Part shown: positions 45,628 through 55,859 of the stretch, piece by piece | Position numbering within the stretch: position 1 is the first letter of the stretch | How the letters are laid out: every line of letters starts with the position of its first letter | Assembly: GCF_963678635.1 (NCBI RefSeq) | Contig: NC_087062.1 | Span: 66,127,743 to 66,191,742, forward strand | DNA from: Symsagittifera roscoffensis | Taxonomy: Eukaryota > Xenacoelomorpha > Acoela > Convolutidae | Direction of reading: 5' to 3' | Length of the DNA: 64,000 nt | Made by a program: the position numbers and the translations under genes | The notes under the pieces: generated by a model | What the model was told of the DNA's origin: nothing | Seen by the model: only the letters and a program-made list of their open reading frames with translations | Database searches by the model: none

Positions 45628-48306
45628 CGTGGGCTGAAAAAATAGTTGTTCTGAGAACGAAAATTAGTGGTATGAGGTTGTTCTATGATTTGTTCGCATG
45701 TGTCTTCTGAGTTGGGTTGTTGAGCTATTTTGTGTTGAATCGGACTTTGTGGATAATTAGATCGCGAAGTTATGAGGTCTGTTATGGCGATATTTCTGAA
45801 CATTCGCGGTACCAATGACAGGTGATTGTTATGATTTAGGTTCTGCAATTGTGGTGCTGTAGGCGTTGTAGTTGTATCATTTCGTGATTCGTCATATGTG
45901 TTTAGTGTTGCTGAGAGCTTGGTATTGTATTCTTTTATTTGAGCGTCTAAAAGAATTTTACTGATTGATGCAGAAAATATTCCAAAAAATCCAGCAACTA
46001 TGAGTGCTACGCTTGCTTGTTGATTTACTTGTGTGTGTATTGCGCATGTATTGTAGATTCTTTTTAAGAGAGAGAAAAGAAATCCAAGAAATTTAAACAT
46101 TGCGTATAATATAGTCTATCTTTATAGTCTAGATGTAGTAGGGCCATCCTAGAAAGGCAAGAAATTCGTTTTTCATATTACAAAATTGAAAATGTTTATT
46201 GGTCATATATCTTATGGTCCGTTTTTTTTTGCCATTTAAGTAAATGTAATCTTTTATATCTTTAAAATATCCGCTATAGTCTTGTGCGTATATGTCTGAA
46301 AAGCCTGCTGTTTCTGCAAGTTTGCGTAGGTTTTGATCTATGGATTGTTGTTGTATTGTGTCCAATTTTGTGAGTAATTCTTCAAATTGTTGTGTTCATA
46401 TGTGATGTTGAATGTCAGATTTAGAGTATTTGCCGATTGATTGTAAATCGATATTGGGGTTGCGGGCAATAGCTCTAATGCTTTCTGGTAAAAAATTTTT
46501 GAGTTGTTGCATGAGTGTAGGATATGGCGTGAGAAGATAGTATTTATCTTCGTCAGGGTTTAATTGTACTACAGTGTGGGTAATTTCTGATCCGCATGGG
46601 ACTGTTGTAACCCAAAAATAAGTTCTGCGGGAGAGTGTATCAACAAAATAAACTTTATTTTTGTAGAAAATTGAGGTTCTTTTATAGCATCTTTTGTCTT
46701 CAAAAACATATAAAGGTGATACGATTTTGGTACAAGTGTAATAACATAATATATTTCCTTCGTAGTCAATAAAACTTGATCAGCTAAATTTTACCTGACA
46801 ATAAATATCCTGCATAAAGGATTTTCAGTACTGCTAGTGCAAATGATTGTAAAACTTGCGTGGGTTCAAGTTCGAATAATTGATGGAGTGTTTCAAGTTC
46901 TGTTAAAGACATTTCTTGAAAGATTCTACTTATTGTGCAGTCTAATTTCTTGTCTAAGAGTATAACATAGTGGATTGCGCCAAAATGAGTGTATTGCGCC
47001 AAAATGAATGTTCAAGAGTGATAGTTCTTGTAAACGTGTACTGTCTTTATGTTGTGGTTTTAATTTTCCACCAATTCTTCCTGTATTCTTTTGAAATTGT
47101 ACTGGGACATATGAGTTTCGTCAGTGGTTGAACGAAAAGTAGCCATTTTCTGTATAATTATTTTACTGTATTCATGTCGAAACCGTCTTCGTATTCGACA
47201 AGAATTTGTGAATATTTTGTTTTGTAGAGTGTTTTGTTGTATTTACATGCAAGTTCCGTTTCTGGGTATATTTGGAAACGTGTCAATTTATGTTCTCTAT
47301 TATGAATGTTTCTAAATCTAAAATTACTATGTCTGAGTTGATCAGGGTTTACATCTTCAAACGGGATTGATTCAATAAAATAGTTTTGATGAAATTTTAT
47401 CATTCTAGCGTGTATTTTTGCTATTTGAAATGTGGTACAGGTGTCTTCGGGGAACCAAACAATTGTTGCTTGTGTGCGTAGAGTACGATTGCAATGTCCC
47501 TGTTCATTTTTGCAAGGAAGTCTGATTTCTTGATAAATTATAGTGTCATCTTTTAAATCACCGATTAGTTGTACTTTTTCAATTTGTTTTTTCCAATCAA
47601 AAAACATTATTTTTTGGTATCTTTTTTTTGTATCTGCTTTACAATTTGAGGGGGTGTTTATTCCAATGTGTGGTATCCAATTTTTGTAATGGAGATCGTA
47701 AGTTAATCTTCCATGTGCTCCGTGGAAGGGAAATTTGTCATCTAGTTTTATATGACCTTGGTATCTTTCAAGTTGGGCTTGATGTGCGGAATCTGGAAAA
47801 ATTTGAAAGTTGACCAAATTTCTGGTTGTGCCTTTGTTTGATGTGATTTTTGATATTGTGCCTTTTATTTGTTGTGCCTTTGTTTGATGCTTAAGTTCAA
47901 TTTTGCAATCGTCAGGGCTGAGGTGCAATAGTCTTTCGATGTTGCTTTGGTAGAAAGGTTCATGATCTAATACGTTTTTGTTTCCGTTTGAGACTTGGTA
48001 ACAATGTACTTTCTTTTCGGAAAAAATCGCCGTGAATTTATATACTGTTAGTGTTGTAGCTCGTGCTTTTGAATAATTCTATCTTGCTATTACATTTGTT
48101 GTTTCGATTGATTGTTGTTCGGATTCACGTTGAGTGATTTGGTTTATTGCATATTTGTGTAATGTTTTCTGTTCATTTTCTTCACAGTCATAGTGTGTGA
48201 CTAGTAAATCCTGGGGTCCTGTTCGGGAGGAAGAATTGTTCTGATTGGTTTTTGAAAGATTGAAAATTGAAAGAGTCTGAAAAATTAGTATTTTTAAAAA
48301 ATACAT
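45624..48306 (-). pseudogene. Envelope-like glycoprotein, broken
   Basis: Starts at an ATG at 48306 with a signal-peptide-like stretch (MYFLKILIFQTLSIFN). The next block includes VTHYDC. The large frame 47928-47158 (256 residues) has several Cys (CKADTKKRYQ, LPCKNEQGHC, EDTCTTFQ) and FPFHGAHGRLTYD. Further leftward frames carry a Leu-rich helical segment (MSLTELETLHQLFELE), YYVITL/CYYTCT, and the piece 46365-46129. The last frame, 46100-45624, has a membrane segment (SVALIVAGFFGIFSASISKI) and a Thr/Asn/Gln-rich tail. Order of signal, Cys-rich ectodomain, helix, membrane anchor and tail fits a viral-type glycoprotein of about 900 residues. At least four frame breaks or stops prevent expression. 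I cannot assign it to a fusion-protein class. Confidence 0.7.
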
Positions 48307-48459
48307 GTGTACAATAGTCCTTAACTTGGATTATAAAAGGTGATATATCCAATTGCCATTTTTTTTAATCTATCGTATTTGTAGTTTATCTATGTGGTTA
48401 TAAATGGGGGAGGTTAAGATTTAGCTGTTATATTCGGGGGGCTAGGGGTAAGGGATGAT

Positions 48460-49100
48460 GAATTATGTTTTATTTCTTACTGTGATTTCAAATTTTAGTG
48501 TCAAGTTGTCTTGTGTAAGTATTTGTATATTATGTTCTTGAATATCTTTGTGGATATCTTGTCCGTATTGTATTCTGTTTAGTGCCCAGTTGTGTAATCT
48601 GTTACTTTCGTGATGTTGTCCAAATAATGGAGAGGTGCTACGAAAGTATTCCAATCTAATCGTAGTTGTATGTTATTTGTTGAATTTTCTCTATATCTAG
48701 CGTCGAGATTTGCAGGATAATTGGAGGAAATGGTGTTTGTGAAATTTGAGTTAAAGAAGGGGTTGAAGGCAGTGAAAGAGTTTCAGGTAGTAACAAAGAT
48801 CGGATGAAAAGTCTATCGGATCATTCACTAAATTTGGTTCGCCTTGAGGAAAAACATGTGTCATCCAATATGGGAGTTGTCCTGTAGTGGCTGGGGGATT
48901 AAAAGGTTTTTCTCTGATTTGTTCAGATGTAGGAGTTGAACCTAGCTAATCTGATGGGATGTTTGATGTGTTTTGTTGTGATGGAGTCTGTGGGGTACTT
49001 TGAATTGTACTACTAAAAAGGTCTGCAGGATTTGAGGTTGGTGAATGAGGTATGTTAAATTGAACTCCGGGATTTCGCAAGTTTCTATTTTGTCTTGGAT
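48460..49100 (-). pseudogene. Pro/Ser/Thr-rich accessory ORF, broken (copy B)
   Basis: Aligns with the intact 190-residue frame at 1739-2311. The end is preserved in the frame 48654-48463 (LHNWALNRIQYGQDIHKDIQ), while the front half is split by stops and small deletions. Confidence 0.6.
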
Positions 49101-49189
49101 GAACTATTTGTCGGTTTATTCCGAGTGTGTTTTGGTTTTGACTTTGGTGTCTTGCTCTATTAAGATCTTGTTGGAGAGGGAGGTATATA

Positions 49190-49620
49190 TTATTTATTGT
49201 GGTTCGCTCAGTGATGCTTGGTGGATTATTGGCTCTAGTGTTTCTGACAATCGCGTGTGTCTTTCTTCAAATGTGAATGGGTTGTCTTGAAAAGAGATGC
49301 ATGTTGATGATTGAGGGTTATTTGTTTGAGTATTTGCTGGTGTTGTTGGAGGTTCTTGGAACGTTGTTGGTGGAGACTGATGTGGGGGTTGTTGATTAGC
49401 AATTTTGGAATATTTTGGGGAAACTATTTATTTAAGAGGAAATTTTGTGCTTTTATAGTATTCTTGGATGAAAAGTATTGAAAATACTTTTGCTAATGCG
49501 AAGGTTAGTATAGCCTTTTTATACATTTTGCATATTGTCATTATGAGGGATGTCGAAAATCTGAGAAATATTATAAAGAGAAAAAGAGAAGAAAAACATC
49601 TTTTCTACTGAAGAGATGTT
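49190..49620 (-). pseudogene. Two-TM accessory ORF, broken (copy B)
   Basis: Nucleotide match to 2431-2859, including CATATTGTCATTATGAGGGA and the segment near GGTTGTCTTGAAAAGAGATG. The frame is broken, but the hydrophobic stretches can still be followed. Confidence 0.6.
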
Positions 49621-49649
49621 GGAACATTTAGATAATTATTTAAAAAATC

Positions 49650-50975
49650 GTACCTGAGGAAGTCGTCAATTATTTTGGAAAAATTAACGTGGGTTGGGTT
49701 TAGGAAATAACAAATGATGAAAGAGTTGCAAAAAGTTATCAGGGTGAGGATGAATATTTCTAAATTGTCGGATATGAAAAATATACAAGATTTGAAAAAT
49801 TGTAATGAATTGAAAAAAGGTTTGAAAGTATAAAATGAAATTTGTTAACTGTTTGAGAATGAAGCATTTGAGGAAATGATTTCTTCGTCGATTTTTTTTA
49901 TTTTTTGAGGCTAAATTCAAGTGTGGTTGGGTTATTTATTGATTTTTTGACAAGTGGGTTGGATTTCGGCAATTTTTGAGAAAGGAAAATTTGGAAGGGC
50001 TTTTAAGACTCTTCCTGGTTTTGTTGTTTTTTATGGGATGATTGAGTGTATCAAAGAGATATTCGTGCTATAGGCTAAATGATCATGTCCATTTTGTTCT
50101 TTAGGCTAATTTCATTTTTTTGCCTGAGGTGTTATTGAGGTCTAAGTTGGGACAATTTTGTTGATCTTTGTAGGGCTTGATAGGGGAGGGTTGTAATACT
50201 GAAACTTTGTTTGTTTCAGGTGTCAATGTTCAGCAGTTTGCTTATTTTTGACCTGGAGGTCTTTTAGTTATAGTTAGAGATTGGCTTGAGGGTGATTGTT
50301 TGTCGGCTAAAGAAGTCGTATTTAAAATGAGGTGATGATTCGGAAAGGCTTCTGATTGGCTGAATTTGTTCGAGTGCTTTTCAGCATGAACTTTGAGAAA
50401 ATGTTTGGTCCTTTAAAGTATCTTCAAGAGGTGAAAATGTTAATTAACCTAAAGTGGTTTCTGAAATTCAACTTTCTTTAATATTTTAGATTGGGGGGGA
50501 AGGTTTTGTAATCTTTTTGTGGCTGATTACGAAGTAGCAATGATTGTCTATGTGGAGACTTTCTTTTTAATCTTGTGGTATAATTTTGTCTTCTATTTTC
50601 CGATTTTTTCTTTCTGTCTGAGATATCTTTTTGTTGCTTATATTTTTTGATATTTGTTTGGGAAGTTCTTTTGCATTTTTATCTGAATGTGTTTGGATGG
50701 GTGCCTATCAGTGTTTTGATTTTGATTGTGATCTGAGTTATTTTGAATAACTTTAAGTGTATAATTGTATAACTGTAAAAGAGTTTAAGTGAGTAAGTTC
50801 TCGAAGGGCGTACTCTTTCGGGTAATAAGGTGAAAGATTATTTCGATGTTGAACGATTTCTTTTTTGTTTAAATCTGTAAGTTTGTACGTTTTTTCATAA
50901 TTTCCTTTTTGTGTTGTAAAATTTTGAATTAAAACGTATGTTCCAATTTTTGAATTTGTATCTGGTTAAATGGGG
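49650..50975 (-). other. Region between integrase and accessory ORFs, no clear gene
   Basis: AT-rich. A 78-residue minus frame (49920-49684) rich in Phe, His and Leu is not recognised. ATCGTACCTGAGG at about 49650, shared with 2880, reads CCTCAG|GTACGAT on the minus strand and could be a splice site for an env message. Confidence 0.4.
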
Positions 50976-50978
50976 AAT

Positions 50979-51900
50979 TTATTTATTAACAATTTTTTTT
51001 GTTACTTTCTGGTAAATTTTTTTGTGTTTCTTATCTCTCGTTAAAATCCATTCGGTGTGTGTACCGGAAGCTAATTTGAAAATTTGTGGATGATGAAAGT
51101 GATGTTTATCGTGGGTATGTAGTGGTAGATTGTAACATATTGATTCTTTAGTGGGTTGGCAATAACCTTGTGCATTTTTTGAAGAGCTTGCTGTGAACAT
51201 TATCGGTATCCGTGGTTGTTGGTTGAAAACCATTTCTTAGGGTGATAGTACTTTGATTTGTGAAATATAAGATAGTGGGAATAATTTTACCTAATTTGAC
51301 CATTCAGTATATCTTGTGTCATTTCCGTTAATGATACATCTAAGGTATTCTTGTAGTGAACAGTTCATGCCTTCGACTAATCCATTAGTCCAAGGTTTAT
51401 GAGATGTAAGTGGTTTGTGTTTAATATTATATAGGTGGCATAGTGTGATAATTTCGTTGTTTATAACTCAGTGCCATTGCCTGTAACAAGGATTTCGGGT
51501 CATCCGAATTTTGCTATCCAATGTTCATAAAGTGATGTACATGCATAATAAGCATTACAATGGGGTACTGGGTTAAGTGCTTCGTAGTGTGTAAATGCGT
51601 CGACTATGACCATTAAATATGAATTTCCTTCGGAGGATGGTGATACTGGTCCATTTGTATCAAATGAAATTCTGTGATTGAAATTTAGTTTTTGTCCTTT
51701 AAAATCTTGTTTTTCTGCGATTTGTTTTTGATTGGGTATGCTTTGTTTAATTGACATGTTATGCAATCGTTGCATAGTACTTTTATCAAAATTGGTGCAT
51801 TTGGGAATTGAAAATTTTGTAAAAAACTCGAGTATGTTTTTTCTTCTCCTGAGTGTCCTTTAGTGTGTAAATAGTGAGAGGTATGAAAAGCTATAAGCAG
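50979..51900 (-). pseudogene. pol: Integrase of the large element, inactivated
   Basis: The minus strand begins with the zinc-binding segment (HTKGHSGEEKTYS ... CNDCITC, about 51885-51765), an HxxxH-CxxC arrangement. After a frame change the core opens with ISFDTNGP (first Asp, 51659-51661) and MVIVDAFTHYEALNPV. The second acidic position reads VTGNGTE, so Gly (GGC, 51479-51481) replaces Asp. VEGMN (51372) keeps the Glu. A TGA interrupts FG*PEIL just before, and a TAA follows shortly after. The C-terminal part continues in the frame 51233-50979. With a D-G-E triad and stops the enzyme is dead. Confidence 0.85.
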
Positions 51901-52289
51901 GGTACTTTGATTTCAGGTTTTTGGTATTCTAGGATATCTGTGTTTTCGTTGATAGAGGTGTTGTTCAATTTTCTGAAATATCTAAGAAATTTCTTTTTCC
52001 TAGTATGGTTGCATCGGCTTTAAGTGGCTTAGTTTTATAATTGTGCCAAGATTTTAACTGTCTAATGACTGGGTCAAGGTTTTGATGTTTTTGTTACAAT
52101 TTGAGTGTTATTTTTTGTGATATTGGGAGAAAAATTTTTTCAATTTCTACTTTTGATAGAGGTATTGTATCTAGTGGGTCATGAAGGTTAAAAACATAGT
52201 TGATTGTATATTTTGAATCATTATTTGGTGGGCCTGATAAATTTATATTATCAGTGAGATTCTCTTCGTCTATTAAAGGGAACAGATTT

Positions 52290-53050
52290 TTTTAATATAA
52301 TTTTTGTTTGAATGGTTTTTGATGTGTGTTGTTTCTTATCCAAGAAGAGTATCGTATCAGTTTGAATGTAAATTTTCCTAGGAAATCGACTTCGTAGTGA
52401 TTGTTTTGACAATCTAGATATAGTGGAAAAAGTTGTAGATTATTCATTTGTGATTGGTCTAAATCAGTTTTTACTGTATATTTGCCTTGTAATCTTGGTG
52501 ATGTTTCATCTTTTCGTGTTATTAGTTCAGGTGGTGTATTTCTACTGAGAGTATCGGGTAGTGCGAAATTTTTTGATTTTTTCCTGCTGTCCAAACTATA
52601 TGTAAGTTTGGAAATTTCATTAAAATTAGTTGAAATCTGTAAATGAAACTGTTGGTTGTTTAGATCCAAGCATTAAAAAATCATGTTCTGTAAGTGTATA
52701 TATTATGGCTGTGCGTTCTCTCATAAGGGTAGAGGGTCTATGTTCAGCTTGTGTGAATAGCCTAAATTTTGCGGAAATGAGGTTCATTTTTATTCGTGTT
52801 ATTGTGAGATTGTAATAATGCTACGCCGATGACAAAATTTGAGGCGTCCCACATGGCATAAAATGGTTGATCGGGATCTGGAATAGTGTTTGATAATTGT
52901 TCTGTGAGAAGAGTTTTTATCTCTTCAAATCGTTTCTGATGTTCTGTTGTCCATTCGAAATTATTCTGCTTTTTAAGGATGTTGTAAAATGGTCTTAAGT
53001 ATACGTGCATTTTGTATACGCATTTACTTAAGAAGTTGAACATTCCAAGA
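52290..53050 (-). pseudogene. pol: RNase H of the large element
   Basis: The frame 53043-52762 holds the RT thumb/connection (FEWTTEHQKRFEEIK) and the RNase H start PFYAMWDASNFVIGVALLQ with its catalytic Asp. The next block continues as MRERTAIIYTL, with the conserved Glu. The frame 52669-52292 gives TYSLDSRKKSKNFALPDTLS, the usual end of Ty3/Gypsy RNase H. Two frame changes separate the parts. Confidence 0.8.
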
Positions 53051-53099
53051 AATTCTTGTATTTTCTTCTTATTTGAAGTTGGCTGGAGTTTTTGGATTG

Positions 53100-53770
53100 C
53101 ATCTATGCGAGATTTTGATGGAATTATAGTGTTTTTTCTATAATATGTCCAAGGAATTTTACTTGTGTTAGAAAAAAGTGTGATTTATCTGGACCTGCTT
53201 TCATGTTTTCTTGTAATAACATTTGATGATATTTTTTTAAGACAATGAGCATTTCCTCTTTTGTTTGTGATTGCATAAAAATATCGTGCAAAAATGTGAT
53301 TGCGTTTTTATTGAGTATTAGTGGTCTGAGAGTTTTACTCATTAATGCTGAAAATGCTGCTGGTCCTATGGAACTTCCATAGAATAATCTGTTGAATTCG
53401 CATTGTTGACTTCCAATAACGAATTGTGTTAATCGTCTTGATTGTTCATCTAACGTATTTGATTATATGCCTTATTCTTGTCTGCTGTTGTGAAATATTT
53501 ACCGTTTATTTTTGTGCGAATTACTTGAATTGCTTCGATAGGCCAATTACAATTAGATTCATAATTTAGTGAATTGAGGTATCTTGCATCTAGAACGATT
53601 TTTAATGATTCTCATTTTGCTAAAACGATGAAGTGTTTTATGAAAGTGTTACCCTTTGGCTGTCCTTTTTTATTTACTGGAGAGATGCTTTCGTACTGTT
53701 CTAGTATTTCAAGTAATCGGTTGACTTCGTCTTGCAAGTAAGTTGGGACTTAATTTATGAATTGGTCTGA
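53100..53770 (-). pseudogene. pol: Reverse transcriptase of the large element, inactivated
   Basis: Reading leftward from 53770: PVNKKGQPKGN, KHFIVLAK, a TGA (53613-53615), SLKIVLDARYLN and FTTADKNKAYNQI with the first catalytic Asp. A one-base deletion near 53460 follows, then LTQFVIGSQQCEFNRLFYGS. The active-site box reads FLHD (53283-53294), where YxDD is expected, so the first of the two essential Asp is His. The block PDKSHFFLTQVKFLGHII closes the palm. The stop, the frameshift and the D-to-H change are independent lesions. Confidence 0.85.
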
Positions 53771-54239
53771 ACTCAAGGTCACATATTAAGCCTGTTTTTA
53801 TTTTGTTCTTTATCATATTGATGAACTTGTGTGATTGAGAAGTTATACACAGTTCCTGATAGTGGTTTCAGGTGTTTTCGTTCTTGATTATATATGGGGT
53901 AAAGCTTAGAGAAAAATAGTGGTTGTTTGTTTATTCTTTGAAAAAATGTCAAAGCTGTGTTTTTCATTCTTGTGTAATTATCTTTTATATGAATTCTACT
54001 GTTTAAGATATTTTTTGTTGGTATTTTTTGGTAATAATTGGTACTCCAATGATATTATGATTTATATCAGTGATGTGGAAGGTTTGCTTAAGTGGTTTGC
54101 TCAAGAGTTTGTTTTGTTCCAATGTTCGAGTGGAAACAAGGGAAAGTTTGACTTTTCCGTAATTTGTTAAGGTTGGATCCTTGTGCGGTTGCTAGTCTGC
54201 TTGTTGTTTTGACAGGTATTAATTTCGGGTGTACATTTT

Positions 54240-54340
54240 TTTTTCGTTCTAAGTAGGAATGTTGATGATATTTGATTCTGCTCCGGAATCTATTAAAAAA
54301 TCTATTTTAAGGTCTGGTGTTTGCAATTGTTTGGATTTTG
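54240..54340 (-). pseudogene. pol: Retropepsin active-site segment
   Basis: The minus strand reads DLKIDFLIDSGAESNIINIP. DSGA (54279-54290) is the aspartic protease catalytic loop and is intact. The flanking frame is open only for a short distance. It lies between the gag nucleocapsid region and RT, as expected for Ty3/Gypsy. Confidence 0.85.
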
Positions 54341-54749
54341 GACTTTCTGAAAGAAGTGGGATTGTCCATATTTTTCTTTTTGTAACTGTGGTTCTTTAGG
54401 TATGTTTTGATAAATGTTATTTGTGTTTCAGCATTCTGTGGGTTTTTCTTCTGTTATTTTTTCTAGTATTTTTTTCTTTTTTTCCGTTGTTGTGTTATTT
54501 GATATTAGTCTTGTGAAATAATTTAAAAGAAATTGATCATGGTTTTGATAGAAGTGAGAATATATCGGTTGTTCATATAAAATAGGTTCATAGTCATTTT
54601 CAACATTTATCAAATTAATTGAAAATGGGTTTTCTGTGTCACTCTCGCTATCTGTGGATTCGCGATTGATGTGATTTAATTGCAATTCTGTGGTTTCGTT
54701 GTTGTCAATACCAGGGGGGTCTGGTTGAGTTTCTTCAGTTGATTGTACC

Positions 54750-55790
54750 TGATCATTTGTCTTTGATGTTTAGGTGTACTACTCCTATAATTTTGTTGTG
54801 ATTTTTGATAAGGTGTGTTTTTCCTATATGGTGACTGAGAGTAGTTTTTGTGTCTATTGTTATAACTTTAATTTCTATTCTGTGAGTTGTCGCGTTATCT
54901 ATTTCGATAATTGTTGATCTGTTGTTAGAATAATCGCGTGATCGATTATTTTGATATCTTGGGGTTTCAATTGTTTGAGTAGTTTCTGTTCCTATCGCTG
55001 GAATAATTTCTATAGCGATTGTATGAAGAGTTTCTAGATCGATTGTTTGAATAATTTTTATTCTAGAATTTGAATGAAAACTGGCATCAAACAAAATTTC
55101 AGGTTGGTTAGAATTCAATCTTGAATAGTTATTTCGGTATTGACTATTTCGACTATGTGATCGACTACATCTGTTTTGTGAGAAATTTCGTGAATTTCTT
55201 TGGTATGGTGATCGTCCTCTATAATTGGTATTAAAGGGTGATTGTTGTCTAGAATAATTGGAGGTATTTGAAAGCGGTTTTCCTGAATTATTATTACTAT
55301 GAATGTTTTTGTTGGGTAAATTTTGATCTTTTTTCATGTATTGATGAACTGATTTGTTAGTTTCTCTAGATTTTTGTGGTTTATTTTGGTTATCTTGCTA
55401 TTTTTGTCTGCATTCAGCAATGCTGTGTCCGTATCGTTGACGATAATTACACCATTTTTGCTTACGTTTAAAATTTGGGTTTTTTCGTAGATGTTCTCAA
55501 TAATTTGGGTTTTTCTCGTAGATTTTTTTTGACAAATCTGTATCAGAGTCGTTGATATTGTTTATCTGTGAAGTAGTAGTTTGGATGTTGTTCACATATT
55601 GTAATTTTAGGTTTTCCGTTTCTTCTAATTTCTTAGTGATTTCTGCTTGCTCTAGTTTATCTACTAGTTTTCTAAAGTCCAAATTTGGTTCTCGGATTGA
55701 GGAAGGATGTGATGCTCTCTTTTTTATTGCTATTTTTCGCAATTGAGGTGTTAGAGTCATCATTAGAATTTCTGTCATCTTTGTGTTTTT
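54750..55790 (-). pseudogene. gag: Gag C-terminal region with defective zinc knuckle and Arg/Ser/Asn-rich tail
   Basis: The frame 55778-55497 (helical, DFRKLVDKLEQAEITKKLEE) leads to a CCHC-type knuckle WCNYRQRYGHSIAEC at about 55410-55454, in which the second Cys is Arg (CGT). A TAG follows, then the frame 55337-54753. Its first 110 residues are rich in Asn, Ser, Arg, Tyr and Gln (RGRSPYQRNSRNFSQNR), a likely RNA-binding tail. The last part is in a shifted frame with Ile/Thr-rich repeats. Confidence 0.75.
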
Positions 55791-55859
55791 ATAATCATGA
55801 GTATTGAGTGGGTATGCTTTTCGGACTAGTGCTTCTATTCTTACTGCAAGTTGTTTTAT

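Noticed and set aside
53613-53615. In-frame TGA codons in RT, integrase and gag as possible recoded codons
   Set aside because: The TGAs replace different expected residues, and TAG, TAA and frameshifts also occur, so plain decay explains them better.
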